DNA of 64,000 nt from Ophioderma brevispina (taxonomy: Eukaryota > Echinodermata > Ophiuroidea > Amphilepidida > Ophiodermatidae). Both the position numbers and the translations under genes were made by a program. This document shows, one piece after another, positions 22,741-35,583 of this stretch (its first letter is position 1; each line of letters begins with the position of its first letter). Under the pieces are notes generated by a model, which saw nothing but the letters and a program-made list of their open reading frames with translations, was not told the DNA's origin and did not search any database. Where the stretch lies: contig JAMKCH010022213.1 in NCBI GenBank assembly GCA_023653785.1, forward strand, positions 1 to 64,000, written 5' to 3'.

Positions 22741-25700
22741 TGAGATTTGAAACCGAGCTTGGTCGGTTTCTTGCGCTTTAATGGTCTAGTTGGTACAATC
22801 CGTGGACAGATTGAATTTGCAAGTGGCTTTATACAATGCTCCATATCTATTGAAACGCAAAAGACCAAATTCATCAGGGAAAAAATCCATCTTCGAATAC
22901 CCATTGCGTACCTTTCAGTGGAAGAATTTACCTAACCCCTGAGAAAGTTTTTAAAAATCAACAAAAAAAAAAAAAAAAAGAAAACAAAAATAAAAAAAAC
23001 AACGAATGTGATGTAATCTTTTTTGACTCACCCTTTAATGTGTGATAAACACATCTGAAAGTGGCAGAAGCGAGTCCACCAAACCGCATCTGTTACTGTG
23101 GAATTCCCATGAACTGTTTTGTTGCTGAATCGGCAACCCTGCCGACATGCAGGCTGTCTTATTGTTTGGCATGCATGCATCCTTGATAACGCCGAGCGAT
23201 AAATCACAAGCAACATTCGATGATGACTTTGCTTAGTCCATTACTCTGGTCATAATTTCTTCTGAACATAACAAATGTGGTGGCGCGTTGTTGTTGCGTG
23301 TAATGCGTCTACGTGCAACACAAATGGTACGCCGTTTTTGCATTGAGCAGGTACGTACATTCTTAACTTTCCAGGAAATTCTGAGCCAGAGTATAGCTTT
23401 CCTCAGGAGACTATTCTATTGAACAGTTAATAATAAACAAAAGGTGCCGAATCACGAAATGCAAACCTTTCTAACTGATTATCAACACTAGTATTGTGAT
23501 ATTTATACTTACTGTGGCAATTCGTCAGTCCAGCCGACTCTGAATTTTACATTGCAATCGCTAAGTCCCAAAATATTTAAAACCGAGTTTGTTAAATTCT
23601 TGATGAATTTCTGATTTTGGTTTAATCCAAACTTTTAATGATTTTTAGCCTATAAGCTAAGGCTATTGTCATCACGTAAGCAAATTAGAGTAGGAAACCC
23701 AATGTTCGCTCATAAACTAGTCTCTCATGTCTTGTCTCAATTCTTTTGAAACTCGCCTGTAGCAAGTAATGCCATTTTCTTTCGAACGTTATGTTGTGGA
23801 TTTTGAAAATTCTGAGCAGGTGTTGCGTTTTGGGGCATTTTGTTTTTCCTTTGTGTTTTTTGCTTAAGTGTGTTGTAGCAAAGATTATGCTGAATTGTCT
23901 GTTGTCCTACAATGTAGAAGCATGCTGTGTGAAACTTGAAAGCCATGCATTATCCAATGCTGGCCTAGAGGAGCCATTGCAATTTGCATTGCAGCCTAGC
24001 CTGATAACCACTTGGCAGTAAATGTCATGCTATCTAGGTAGATGATCTGATAGTTTTATTTTCTTGCCTCAAAGGGTAGTTTGTTCTTGTTTTCCCACCA
24101 TACTCTCCAGTGTCTAAAGTTCCATGTGCCTTGTACCATAATCGTTTTCTATGAAGATCCCTGCATTTTAACCGTAAATCTCTTACGCGGAAACAAAAAC
24201 AAAAAAGAAAGAGCAAGGAAAAGTGGATAACGGTCAGTTCTATTGGGCGCTGTTTTACCAGTAAATTCTACCTGGCTGCTGTCGACCAACTCCACATAAA
24301 ACTTTCCCGGCAAAAGGTCGTACACTGAGGTCAACGCAAATCAATTGTGGTTGACCTTTTCAACAAAATATGGCGGGACTGCGATTGGGAGATTGATGTC
24401 TTTTGACATTTTGCCTTCAAATTGCCCCGCAAAATTTCAAGGCAATGATGGTTATTGGTTAAAGTTTGTGACCGTCAGTTATCCAGCGCGGAGGCGATAG
24501 ATTCTTATTAGATCAAGGAGGCACAGCCGAATCCGGACCCTCATCGCTCTTGTGCTATCACGTCCACACGTACGTCGATCGTAATCACGCGTATTATCAA
24601 TGTCCGTTTCTGTTTCGGCCTGCATGCGCCACTGTGTCGCGGACGCGTTTTTCGATTGGGCGTGTCCGGTAATTTGACACCGGCTATTTTTCCTTCCTCG
24701 AGAAGGAACAATTTGCCCGGGTTGATTTCTACCCAGTAAAATAGCGAGGGAGTCAGTTTTATTGAGCACTTTATCCCTTTAACGTCCTTTCCGGTAAATG
24801 GTCCCATTAGAACACACCTCATGTGTACTTTACACTCATTTGTTTCCATCATTGCCTCCTGAAGTAGTGCTAGCTATGCAAGTTCCCTCATTCCACGAAT
24901 GCATTTTCACAGCATGGTTCACAAGCGCACTATAATAATAGTATAGCTTGAACTTTTAACCTTGCACTGTGTTAACTTGAACAGCCCAAATTCTCTCACT
25001 TCAATCATCATAAGTGGGGCCTTATAACACACAGCTACCTAAGAGAGCATATTTAAGCCCACCCACATGCTCAGTTTTGTACATTCTTTCAATCATAATC
25101 CCATGCATGATCCCGGCATGTGATCCCACAAAAATCCCATGTTTAATACACATAAAACTCGACCTTTTTCGATCACCCTTTCTGCACAACAAAACCCTAG
25201 TATTTAAAAAAAATTTAATATTAAAGGTTTTGTACTCCTTAAACTTCTTTACAACAACGGCCCTAAATTTCTGACATATGTTTAGTAATACATTATGGGC
25301 ACATTGCAATGTATTATGGGATTAGTTCAAAAACCCTCTCTATGAGCAGGTTAAATCAAACCACTGTTTCTTTCTTTGGAACTGTGCATGATTACACTGA
25401 ACCTTGTAGCTTGTCACATATTACTGGAATGTGAATTGTGTTGCTTTTTCAATATTTTTTATGGATGAAGTGTTTTAAAACCTAGTCTGGTATTATAAGT
25501 GGGGTAACTTAGCCCAATTTGAAGTGCCGATGGTTGAAATCGGTTGTATATTTAGTCGAGTTAATATTGAATGATGTTTTAGTAATTTTGTATTTATTTA
25601 CCATTTTACAGTACTCGGTTATCAACAAAACCAAGTCATATGTTGACAGTTTACAAAACACAGGAGATTGGCCTTGGTCAAGTAAATTGTCACCACAGAG

Positions 25701-26863
25701 GTTTGGCATGGACTTTTCAGAAATAATTCAGAGTGATATATAGACTTACATAAACCGTGGGGTGGGGGGGGGTGTCTCAACACAAGACCATACAGTGACT
25801 GCCCCAGACATCGGTCCCTTTTCATTTCACAGCCTTCTGGTATATCATGACCCCCTTTTTTCACATGCCTTTTTTGGTATAGCAATGGTTTTTTTTTTTT
25901 TTTCAAAATTTTCTGAAATTTGTTGGAAAATTAGCCGCATTTCTTCATCTGAAAGCCAAATTGTCCAAATTTGCCTTAAATGTCAAATTTTGCAGTGAAA
26001 AATGCAATTTGGTTAATTTGGCCTACAATTTGCATCTCGGGTATAAAGCTATGGGTCCCTTTTTGGCAAAAATGGTAATAGAGCTATTGGTCCTACTTCC
26101 GATGAGGCACTCCCTACCCAAACCCAGTTGGGACCCCCCCCGGCCCCCCCGGGGGGGTTAACACGTTAAGGGAACAATTAAGAAATAAGAAGTTATGATT
26201 ACTCTCCATTAAAGTTTGTAAAAAGATTCACACACAGATTGACAAACTCCCGGTATGCAGGTCACATTGAGCATTCCTTACCGATTTGAAATCCGACGAC
26301 TTAAAATATTATACCAGCCAGCAAATATTTGCTGTTCCTTGGAATTGAAAAGCAATAAACAAGGTTTCCCCATAAAACAAAATATTGATTTAAAATCCTT
26401 GCCATTTAAAATTTGCCATATTTTTTGGTTTCGGGTAAGTTAAACAGTACATAATACACTGTAAAGTCATAAAGTTTTACATAGATTGGCTATTGAATAG
26501 CCTGTGTCACTTGAAGTAATTGTCCAGTGAAAATTAATTTAAAACAAAATTACTAAATCCCAGATTACTGTGGTATATTTTTGTTGGGAGTCACATCATA
26601 ATATTAAATATTACAATGAAGTAACCAATTTACTATTGCACTGATTAAAGGCGCATTTTATTATCAAACCCTAAAATAAATTTTTGGCCTGTTCATTTCA
26701 TGGGTGAATTAATACTCTTGGTAATGCATTATAAAGATGTAAAACACCCGTCTTTTAAAAAAAAAATGGGAAACCCTTTTCTGAAAATTTTAAAGTGACC
26801 CCTTTAAATAGTAAACAATGCAGTAGGACATTTCAGATAATGGCAGGGCCACTTCAAATCAAT
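22741..26863. other. No gene recognised
   Basis: Poly-A runs at 22963-22978, poly-T at 25889-25903, and a C/G-run hairpin at 26134-26160 (CCCCCCCCGG/CCGGGGGGG). Apart from the minus-strand frames noted at 24.1-24.9 kb, nothing exon-like was found. Confidence 0.45.
24149..24852 (-). other. Unrecognised minus-strand frames
   Basis: Two frames (24541-24852 starting MMETNECKVHMRCVLMGPFT, and 24149-24334 starting MTSVYDLLPGKFYVELVDSS) share a loose style (PG-K-F/L, then G-hydrophobic). They may be pieces of one element's protein, but I recognise no family and see no clear splice sites. Confidence 0.15.
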
Positions 26864-27209
26864 TAGGTTCATTTTGGTCTCTAACACCTCATTTTTGTGT
26901 ATGGTTCATTAGATATCCGAGAAAAGATTAAGTCCACTTCAGTGATTTTATAATGGGTTGATGTTATTAACAAATTGTTTCTATCACGGTGCCCCAGAGG
27001 CCATAGGCCACTGCATTATAATTCTGAATTTCCTGTCCCTTTTACGCCAGAAAATACAAAATGACTAATTTCTTCCAGAGTCGATCGAATTTGCAAGTAA
27101 TGATTAGGCACATGCATAAAACATTTAGGCGCATGGGTCAGTTGAGTTAGTAAAATCTCAACTCCTTTAGGTAAAGTCCAATGGGATGAACTGTGGATCA
27201 CGAAAAGCA
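26864..27209. mobile_element. Diverged second copy of the TA-target MITE
   Basis: Colinear with 734-1075: GGTTCATTTTGGTCTCTAAC at the left, TTCATTAGATATCC, GCCCCAGAGGCCATAGGCCA, CAGAAAATACAAA, and GGATCACGAAAAGC at the right. The ends are too mutated to check the target duplication. Confidence 0.75.
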
Positions 27210-28039
27210 AATGTTGAGCGTTGCGTTCATAGTGATTATGACTTTCACATAGCATGTTTTATAAATAATTACCGGTAAGAACAAAAAGAATTAAAACCTT
27301 TAAGTTATCTTGAAAAAGACTAGCTGAAAACAATAACTTGTTGCCCTAATAGAAATTTTATGTAAATTAAAGCAATTGTGAAAACAATGTCATCACATGG
27401 GAAACTTATAAAGGTTAAAAAAAATGATTAGATGTAATGATAGTATTATAGGATGGAATATTCACAAGTTAATATATAAATAATATATAAGGTACTTTAA
27501 AGGATGTTGTTGTTGTCTTTGAAGGGCATCATATTATAGGCTCCTGCATCATTGATGCTCTGGTTTTAGGGATTGATATGATTGCATAAGCATGTTGCCT
27601 TGCATTATGGCCTCAATATACTTTGTTTTGATTAATGGGTGCCTGATAGAATTAAAACCATGTTAATTGGCAACCATTTTTGCATGAATTTCATAAAAGT
27701 TTTTTTTTTTTAATTTGCTACAGACAATCACATTGGCCTAGGCCCTACATCATGTTCATGACTGTGATGACCCATGACATAAACCCTACATGTACTAGTA
27801 AAAAAACATAGGCTACTCTGGCGCTATCTTGAGTCTCCATATTTTCACTTACTTTTAATCCCAAGAACCGCCATATATCTCGCAAAATCCCAAGCACTGA
27901 GTGAGAAAAATACCTAGGTCCCCGGGTCGTGATGGTGTCATCAAACGAAGACGCATGTGGCCACAAAATCACTGGCGGGCCAACAACACCATCATGGGGA
28001 CCCCCTGGTTTGATCCGATCCAAACTTCCTCTCCCAAGC

Positions 28040-28860
28040 TTTCCTGTGATCAAACATCACTACCTACTTAATCAAAGCTGCTTATGAAATGCCTGATCCT
28101 TCGCCACAAACCTTTTCTGCCTGTGACTTTGTTCTTGAAAATATGATGTGTTTCTTCATAACGAAACCTGGCTATGTGATGATGACCCTGTTTAATCTTG
28201 GCAAGCTCACACCTCATTCCTCTTAAATGTTCCGTCAAACTCATCTGAACTCAAGTGGAATTGGTGGTAATACTGTTCAAATAAAAAGTTGGTCTGCCCA
28301 CACAGTTTGCCGACGGGATGTCAGTAATTACCACAAGCTTCGCCGCTAAATTTCCTTGTGTGTGAGGCCATGAATTGCCTAGGTCCCGGTTAGGGTTTAA
28401 AAAATTGGCCACTCTGTCCATGGAATGTTGTGATCAAAGGGGCAACTAAAATACGCTATCGGTTGGAGAGAAAGTGACAAAAAAACATTACGCAAAGAAC
28501 CTTAGAAAAGCCGATAAGACAACACCTGTAAAAAAACTCTTTCACAAGCCAAGAACCTTTTTCAAAAGATAAAAGGTGTTTTCCAAGCAATAGCTCCTAA
28601 ATAATGGAGGAAAAGTTCTTCCTGCCTGTGAAATTAGAAAGAGCTTAGGAACTCATTTGCTGATTCTTTAAAAACAAATGTGAACATAAGAAACAACCTT
28701 GGCAAATCAAAACACAACTGAACTCAAGTTCACATATACTGGATGATCCACCAGAATATTCACGATATGACAGAATTTCCTCCAGTGTTGGAGGATGAAG
28801 TAAGAAATATTATCGTAAATTGCAAAAACAAAAATTGGTGTCGCGGAAAACGCAGGATTG
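28040..28860 (+). mobile_element. LINE fragment (L2/CR1-like), endonuclease to linker
   Basis: Translation in mixed frames gives FLHNETWLCDDDP near 28145-28185 (the TETWL motif of LINE endonucleases), then KSLGTHLLIL-like / ELANSFADFF-like sequence near 28645-28670, NIRNNLGKSKHN near 28684-28720 and DDPPEYSRYDRISSSV near 28744-28790. These are typical of the linker before the reverse transcriptase of L2-type elements. Frames are broken throughout and the RT itself is missing. Confidence 0.65.
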
Positions 28861-28934
28861 TCCAAAAATCACGCACAAGATAACCTTTTCCTAAGTCGTG
28901 GATTCTCCTTTACCTAAGGATATTAGTAGGGTGT

Positions 28935-29400
28935 GGGGCCGATCTTTCTTCGGTCACGTTTGTTGACCAAAAACCGGTGAGTTTTTACTTTCAGCGGGCC
29001 ATGCGGGGCGGTGTTGTTTTGTCAACGTAACCAATCTGTTCTTACGGGTGGGGGGTTTTACATTATTAATACCTTCAGTCCAAACCCACCAAAATGGTAT
29101 TTTCCACTTTTTAAATGGTTATTTTGTCATGTTTGCCCCCCCCCGGGGCCCAAAGTTTGGTCACCGTGTGTGACCTATCTGATGGTCACACATGTGCCCA
29201 AACTTATTTGCCCCCAATGCAGAAATAACTCTATCAAGTGAAAGTGATATATTTTTGGTTGGGGGTGCTAGACTCAAGGTTATTAATAATGGTACAGCAC
29301 GATTCGATCTGACAGCTAGTTGTTACGTTGACAAACGCATTGGGTTTGAAAGTAAAAATTCAACGGTTTTTGGTCACAAACGTGACCGAAAATGGCCCAG
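28935..29400. mobile_element. Full-length foldback (palindromic) element
   Basis: About 466 bases whose right half is the inverted complement of the left over almost its whole length. Paired blocks include CGGTCACGTTTGTTGACCAA (28951) with TTGGTCACAAACGTGACCG (29370), TTTTGTCAACGTAACC (29015) with TTACGTTGACAAA (29322), and ACATTATTAATACC (29060) with GTTATTAATAATGGT (29279). The centre is near GGTCAC...GTGACC at about 29160-29195. It is a non-autonomous foldback/MITE. Its target site is not certain; the outer ends are GGGGCC and GGCCCA. Confidence 0.85.
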
Positions 29401-30639
29401 TAAAATATGAATAAAGGGAAGGTGCTAGAGCATGAAATGTATGTTTAACAAAACAAACTCATATCATTTGCTAAAATATTTCTGCCAACAGATTGCGTGA
29501 ATACCAATTTGTAACCAAGACATCATTTCAATCCTTTGGTCTTGCCATATCGTTGCCTCCATACATGATCACCATAATACTTGTGAATTGAGTTAAGAAA
29601 CTGAGATACTCTTGGACCAGAGCATCACTGATGCCAAATATGACACAAGTGGAAACTATCATCCTATCCCCACCTACAAGGACAACGGGTAGTGTGAGTG
29701 CCACAGTCCCACATCGCCGGGAAATGGCATGATGTGATGATGAACTCAGCAGAGCAAAGTGGAGCTGATGTGGCAGCCAAAATGATGCAGCAGGTGATGC
29801 TCTCCCCATCATGATAATATCTAACAATGTCGTGTGTACGTTCAGTGTACGGTGCCATTTAAATCTACATACGATTGGATTGGAGGGAATCACTGTGGAT
29901 ACAAGAAAGGAGTATGGGGTAAGTCATAGAGTAAACAATGTCTGAACTCTGTAGATTTGTATGGTATAGCTCTTATTCACCACAGTTATTGTACTGTACT
30001 GCCTGTGAGCCTGGGACATGATTTAATAATTCAGTCACCTAAAGACATGCCTGTGTTCATACTTTTCATAAGGAGTACGTCAGTTGGTATTTTAGAGTAT
30101 TTAGCTCCCCCCCCCACTTCGCCGGGGCGAGTCTGGACTTACTTCTACCTATCATATGTAAGTTTGAATGCAGATTCACCTTCAGCCACTGTTTCTCAAG
30201 ATCTTGATTTTTTAACGGGATAATCATATGGACTTAATAGTTATTTCCTTACGTGTCTATCCAGGACTTTCCCAGGTCAGTAAATAAGGATGGCGATCTA
30301 CATTCTAGTTGAAGGTACCCCTATTGGTGTCATAAAAAACCACCGTTTTCCCTTTAATAAAGCTGGTAGTGGTTGGGGCCGTTATCATTGGGAGGTTCTC
30401 ACACCGGTTAAATACAGGCCTATTAGTTCGTACAAAATGGGCAAAAATGAAAAACAATCATTCTTTGTTCAATGGAACACTCAGACCTAAAGCTAACATT
30501 CTGCTTGAAGCTCATTATATCTCCTACCCGATCAGTCAAGAAATTAGGGTACTTATCCCCAAATCTATATCTAACGGACGCAGCCGAGATGCGTTCACCA
30601 TGATAGTGCCAAATGTCCCTGGTTGTCATTAAGTTGGGG
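29401..30639. other. Mostly unannotated between foldback element and LINE
   Basis: Apart from the minus-strand frame at 29528-29893, short plus-strand frames at 29957-30632 carry no motif that I recognise. Confidence 0.4.
29528..29893 (-). other. 121-codon frame with possible SGNH-hydrolase-like end
   Basis: The C-terminal third reads LPVVLVGGDRMI, then GISDALVQEYLSFLTQFTSI and MVIMYGGNDMARP. A VxLVGDSM-like block followed by hydrophobic-GGND resembles the first and third blocks of SGNH/GDSL-like domains that occur in some invertebrate mobile elements. The N-terminal part (MIPSNPIVCRFKWHRTLNVH) is not recognised. No splice signals were identified. It may be a transposon-borne or degraded fragment. 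Confidence 0.3.
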
Positions 30640-33480
30640 ATGCCAGATGGATCCTGCTGGAGTCTCGAGAAATCATATCAATGTAGTTAAGGGGCGACGA
30701 CCCCTGTTGGGGCATGGTAACTTCAAATGGGCAGTGAGGACTACTTGATACAATCGCCACGATGACATGTTCAGTGACCGGCAAATCGTGCACGGCGTTG
30801 GGCAACAAACAGAAGAGATGTGAAACAGATTGAAATTGGAGGGATAACTCCATCTATATGTTGCTTGCGTCGTTGTGGTCACGCAGGATATGTTTTTGTA
30901 CTTCATAAGAAGCTTGGTGTAGGGTGCCATCAGTTATCACTGTAGCTCTTTCTTCTGGGTCCGGTCTTAGATCCCACCCTATAACAGGATACTCTCTACA
31001 CAGGCTCTAAAGAAATTTCAGCTTGGTGAATTGGAGATACCGAATTGCCATTTGGTGAAGTTATGCAGGCATTCAAGTTTGTACTTTGCGTGACAGGAAG
31101 TTCTTTCTTTGCTGTCGGCAACATAGGACCCTAGATACTGAAGTCCTTGACCTCTTTGAGTTGGCTACCATTTGTTGAAGATTAGGTTGATGATCGTCTT
31201 CCTTATTGACAGTCATATATTCAGTCTTCTTGGCATTAGAGTAGGCCGACTTTGTCTGCAGCATCTCAAGTGATGTTAGTAGATCTTTGTGACAACATAT
31301 CAGTAGCTGTTAGGCCTAGATCATCGCGTAGTCAAGGTCTGTGAGATACTGACTTGGTGAGTTATATAATGGCTTGGGTTTGATGGTGAGTCCTTTGTCG
31401 TTCATGACATCAAGACTCTGTCTGAGGATTTGTAATCAACCACGACTACAAAAATATAGGGAGCAAGAGTAACTCCTTGGAGGATCCAGATAGTTGTTAG
31501 GAACTCCTTTGGGGCCCATCCATGGTCTGCACAAAGCTATATTGGTTATCATACATGATGGCAATTGCCTTGACAGTCTCATCTGGGACACGGAGTTGGA
31601 TAGAATATGCAGATTACATCCCTGTTTTTATCACTGTCAAAGCCTTGGAAGAATCTACAACACAATATTTGGAAGCTCCTTTCTCTTGGGGAAAATATTC
31701 TCAACTCTTCTATGATTTTTCTGAGGGTAAGTATCTGAGGTAGTGTTGATATGCCTTTGCAAAAAAACCGTTTGGTTCCGTCTAAGAATGGGATCTATGT
31801 GAGGAGTGATTCTGTCGAGCAGCATGGAGTTGTAATCTTAGAGGCCAGTGGTGACAGTAGTATGATTCATCTGTAGTTTGGGCGGTGTTGGAGGTCGCCT
31901 TTCTTTGGTAGAGGAATGAGGAATGATGTTGAAAGGCAGCTGGTTTGTTTCACATGAGGTGTTGTTCCGAAATTTCTAACGTTGATAATGGAATAGTGGA
32001 TTCTTTCAGATTACTACAGGAATGTGTTGGGAACAGGTGTCGTGGTGTTTCTACAGTTTCTTCAGGCAGATCTGAAGCTCCTCTAGATAGGAAAGGTCCA
32101 GTCTGGATGGGAAGGGGTCTGCTATCTGTGATTGAAGAAAAGGTGATCAAGGTTAGTATCTGAACGGTTGCAAAGTAGAGAACTAAAGTGCTAAACCATG
32201 TGTCAAGGCGCTCTTCAGTTTCACCTTTGATATTTATAGGTGGGTGGCCTTCTTTATATCGGTCAGCTCCCTAAGGGCACTCCCAGGCAGCAGCTGCTTG
32301 TTTGCAAGATGGTAGGGGTCAAGTGCTTCAGGCATGGACTTAACATTGCTCCTCAAGCACCACCATTTGTTGGAAGCATCATCAAGTGCAGCCTTAGCAG
32401 CATCAAGGTTTCTGCTTGGAGCCTCTGGGATTTAGTACGGTGCTTCTTGGCTTGCAGGACTTCAGTTTTCTTGGCTTTGCTGACTTTGTCTTTGAGGCAA
32501 AGGCAAGTAGTTTCTTCTTTCTTTAGGTAGCATCTCCAATGCCATTTCTTTGTTGTGACGTGAGGACATCATATACTATGCTGGAGTTCTTGTCTTAAAG
32601 CTCATCAAAAGAGTGATGAAACCTGTTAGTCTGCTACAGTATACTGCTCACAAAGCTTTGTATTCCCCACTACATTCTCAGTCAATTGTTTTCATGGGAT
32701 CTCTGGAAGGTGGTTTATTATGACGAATTATCTGGCTCCTGCAAGAGGCAATGCTGTGATCAGACTTAACCAGCTTCAAAAGTGTGGTAGGACGTGATTC
32801 GGTAATGCTTGTTAATCCACTTCTTTGGACCAGAATATAGCCAGTTGGACAGTTCTCCATGTGGACGGTGGGGTTTGTGTCTCCAGTCCTACCTGCTTCA
32901 TTTGGGAATTTGGTATTAGTGGCAACAAGGTTAAATTGTTCCATGAAGTCCTTCATGTACATTCATTTACTGGAGACTCGTTTGTTGTAGAAGTGACAGC
33001 GCGTCATCAGGCCCAAGCTTAGCGTTGTAATCTCCAGGGATGGACAGAAGATTATGGGCTGGAACTGTACTGGTGGCAGTGGAAGTTCATGGTAAAAGTG
33101 GAGACAGTTTCTTCGGGATAGTCGTTGTGGGGGGTGTAACAGCAAGGGACTGTTGTTCAGGATTGGCCCATCGTGTAAGCTGCAAGATGCGCTCATTAAA
33201 GTTGACCAAGGTTTTTTTGGGGGGCACATGACTTGAGAGCCTTTGGTTATTAAAGAAACCACAAACCTCCTGTAGCTGCATTTCTCTGTTCTTCCAGGCA
33301 GAGGCTTTGTAATAAGTGATATCCATGGATATTTCCCTGTAGTAGAGGTTCACTGTGCACAATGCGGTCGTTCTTGATGCAGATGAAACGATAACTCATT
33401 ACAGTTGTGCTTCAAATAGTTCGAGCTACTGGAAGTGGAGACAAGCATGCACTCGTGGACCTGGAGGGTCAGGGCACTTT
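30640..33480 (-). mobile_element. Non-LTR retrotransposon, endonuclease-RT type, decayed
   Basis: Minus-strand remnants: endonuclease (DFMEQFNLVATNTKFPNEAG near 32900-32950, followed by GYILVQRSGLTSITESRP and KSDHSI), a Lys-rich linker near 32350-32530, reverse transcriptase (SLDVMNDKGLTIKPK and YLTDLDYA near 31320-31430, KTEYMTVN near 31200-31225), then a C-terminal region with LPCPNRGRRPL near 30700. All parts are split by frameshifts. It is the same family as the tail at 8655-9590. It spans nearly the whole coding region and has no terminal repeats, as expected of a LINE. Confidence 0.88.
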
Positions 33481-34392
33481 CAGTCAGGTGTTCCCTTAAG
33501 AAGATGGTTAAAATTGGTATGACAGATCAAAATAAAAGAATCAATGCCAACTTGCTTTCCTACAGATTTTATACTTGATATTATTAGCCAGCCGACCATG
33601 AATTTCAACCCAGAATACGCTATTTCTCTCTGTTTTAGGGTAAACTTAGAAACCAGGTGCCACAAAAAAAAAAACACATCATTGCGCGGGGGGTGGACTT
33701 TTGCCTCTGTTATTTGACCAGATTTGTGAATCCTAAAGAGCCTCAGATTGTAAAGTATGCATGTTCATGCAGGGCTGGAAATAAGGATTTCAGGACCCAG
33801 GAGCAATTTTGGTGTTTTTTAAACATTTTATGGCCCCTGGTCTTACCCAAATGTACAGTTTTGTTTCAGGAATAGGGGAATTTTGACTTTTAGCAGGGGT
33901 AAAATTTGCCCTTGCCAATGCTATGTCAAGCCTTGATTTCAGTCTATTTCAGACCATCTTCACATGCGAGGATCATTCTGAGAATAATTTTAATGACTGA
34001 GCAACAAAGTAGTATTGTCCGAAAATATGCATATTCTGATATCTACTGAAGATTACTTGGGGAGCTACATAACTGCTAAAGCAGCAACATTTCAGTTTTC
34101 ATTGCTCTAAAACATACATGTATATCAGAAATAAAAATAAACTTACTCTTTGCTCATTAGCTCCTGGTATTTGAGGAGTTGAACGGAGGGGGCTTACAAA
34201 AAGTTGTGGCCATGGCCTATATTTTTTATCCATATGGTGGTGGCTATTGTTAATCAGCGTGTGTAAAACAAAACACAAGTGCACAAGCATGATGTGAAAT
34301 TTTGCACCTTAGACTCAGTCTAGCAACTCATTTCCAATCTCATAAAACTTCAGGCCAGCCTAGAGTGTACTGTACAAATATTGGACTGCTAT

Positions 34393-34522
34393 GAGGGCAT
34401 GGTTGAAACTATAGCCCAAGGTGATCTCGAAACTGTCTAGACCCCGAGAGTAAGCCGAGGGGCCATCATTAGTATGTTTCGAGATCACCGAGGGGGCTAT
34501 TAGTTTCAAAACCATGCTCCCC
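34393..34522. repeat. 130-bp interrupted foldback
   Basis: GGGCATGGTTGAAACTATAGCCC-type left arm with GGTGATCTCGAAAC pairs with GTTTCGAGATCACC and GGGCTATTAGTTTCAAAACCATGCTCCCC-type right arm. The loop carries CCCCGAGAGTAAGCCGAGGGG, a second small hairpin. Confidence 0.75.
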
Positions 34523-35557
34523 AAATAAAAAAACAGTCAATATGTTTATATACCGAATATATAGTATTTTGTACATCTGATTGGTTAAAAGAAATTCTAA
34601 GCCAAGATGCTAACACAAGGCCTAGGCCTCCTGATATTCATGTGTAGGGCAATGGGCATGCATGCAGTGCAATGCATGATACCAATTTTGTTAACTTAGG
34701 GTCCAAAACATGTAAAGAATTAAAGGTCATGGAACCGATCGCATAATAGCCTCGGTCCCCAGGACCCCAGATTTTACCGGAAGTGGTTAAATTTTGGGGG
34801 ATTATAAGAATGAAAGCCATTATTTTTCTCATTACACCTGTGAAATCTTAGGGCCGAAAGACAGTTTGTTTGGATGTTATGAGCGAAAAATGTGCACCAT
34901 TTTAGTCGGACCAATATTAATTTTACACAGTACTCTATGGGGATTTAAAAAATCACGGTTTTGCTCTCACTTCAAAAACGGATGAAATATTGGCGAGAAA
35001 CTGTAAAGATGACGGTTTGGGTGTTAAAGTCATTCTTCCAAGATGAAAAATTTGTTGACTTAAATCGGGCAAGCCCCTTTAACAATCAACCTTTATGTGT
35101 TGAGGAAGTGACGTTGGGAGTCCAAAACGGATCGCACGTTATTGAATTCCTTGCCTTTTGTCGGAAATGATACATCAATTTTCCTTGATTTCATTTTTAA
35201 ATCATTGACTCGATGATTGCAGCTCCGGAATTTGGCAGTTTTACAGGCCTGTGCAGAAGATGGCCGCCGCCATCGGTGTTGAAATTATAATCCTCGAATA
35301 TCTCACGGTGTACTTTACTTGCCGTGTGTCTGAGCCTATGAAGCTGCATCTCCTGATTCCTTTCAGATCTTCATCGACAAGCTCAAGCATGAATGCTGAT
35401 GGTCTAATACTGCGATTCAGCCATTTCCAGTTCGAGTAAACAAAATGCGATCAGGGGCTGCTTACAAACATCTTCTTTACACCAGCTTCAATATGTAACT
35501 CATTAATACGGATGATAGTTCGTACAACAGTTCGTTTACGCTGGGGAAGAGGTGTCC

Positions 35558-35583
35558 CGGGCATAGTTATTGAACTATGCCCG
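35558..35583. repeat. Hairpin CGGGCATAGTT/AACTATGCCCG
   Basis: Perfect 11-base arms around a 4-base ATTG loop. A third copy of GGGCATAGTTCA follows at 35592. The structure is terminator-like in shape but has no such meaning in animal DNA. Confidence 0.7.

Noticed and set aside
23267..23400. Possible THAP-type zinc-finger start or TBPL1 N-terminal exon (ITNVV, ACNASTC, GTPFLH)
   Set aside because: Only a few residues fit either family, a stop follows quickly, and no splice sites support it.
35558..35583. Rho-independent terminator
   Set aside because: Hairpin shape only; no T tract directly follows and the context is animal DNA.
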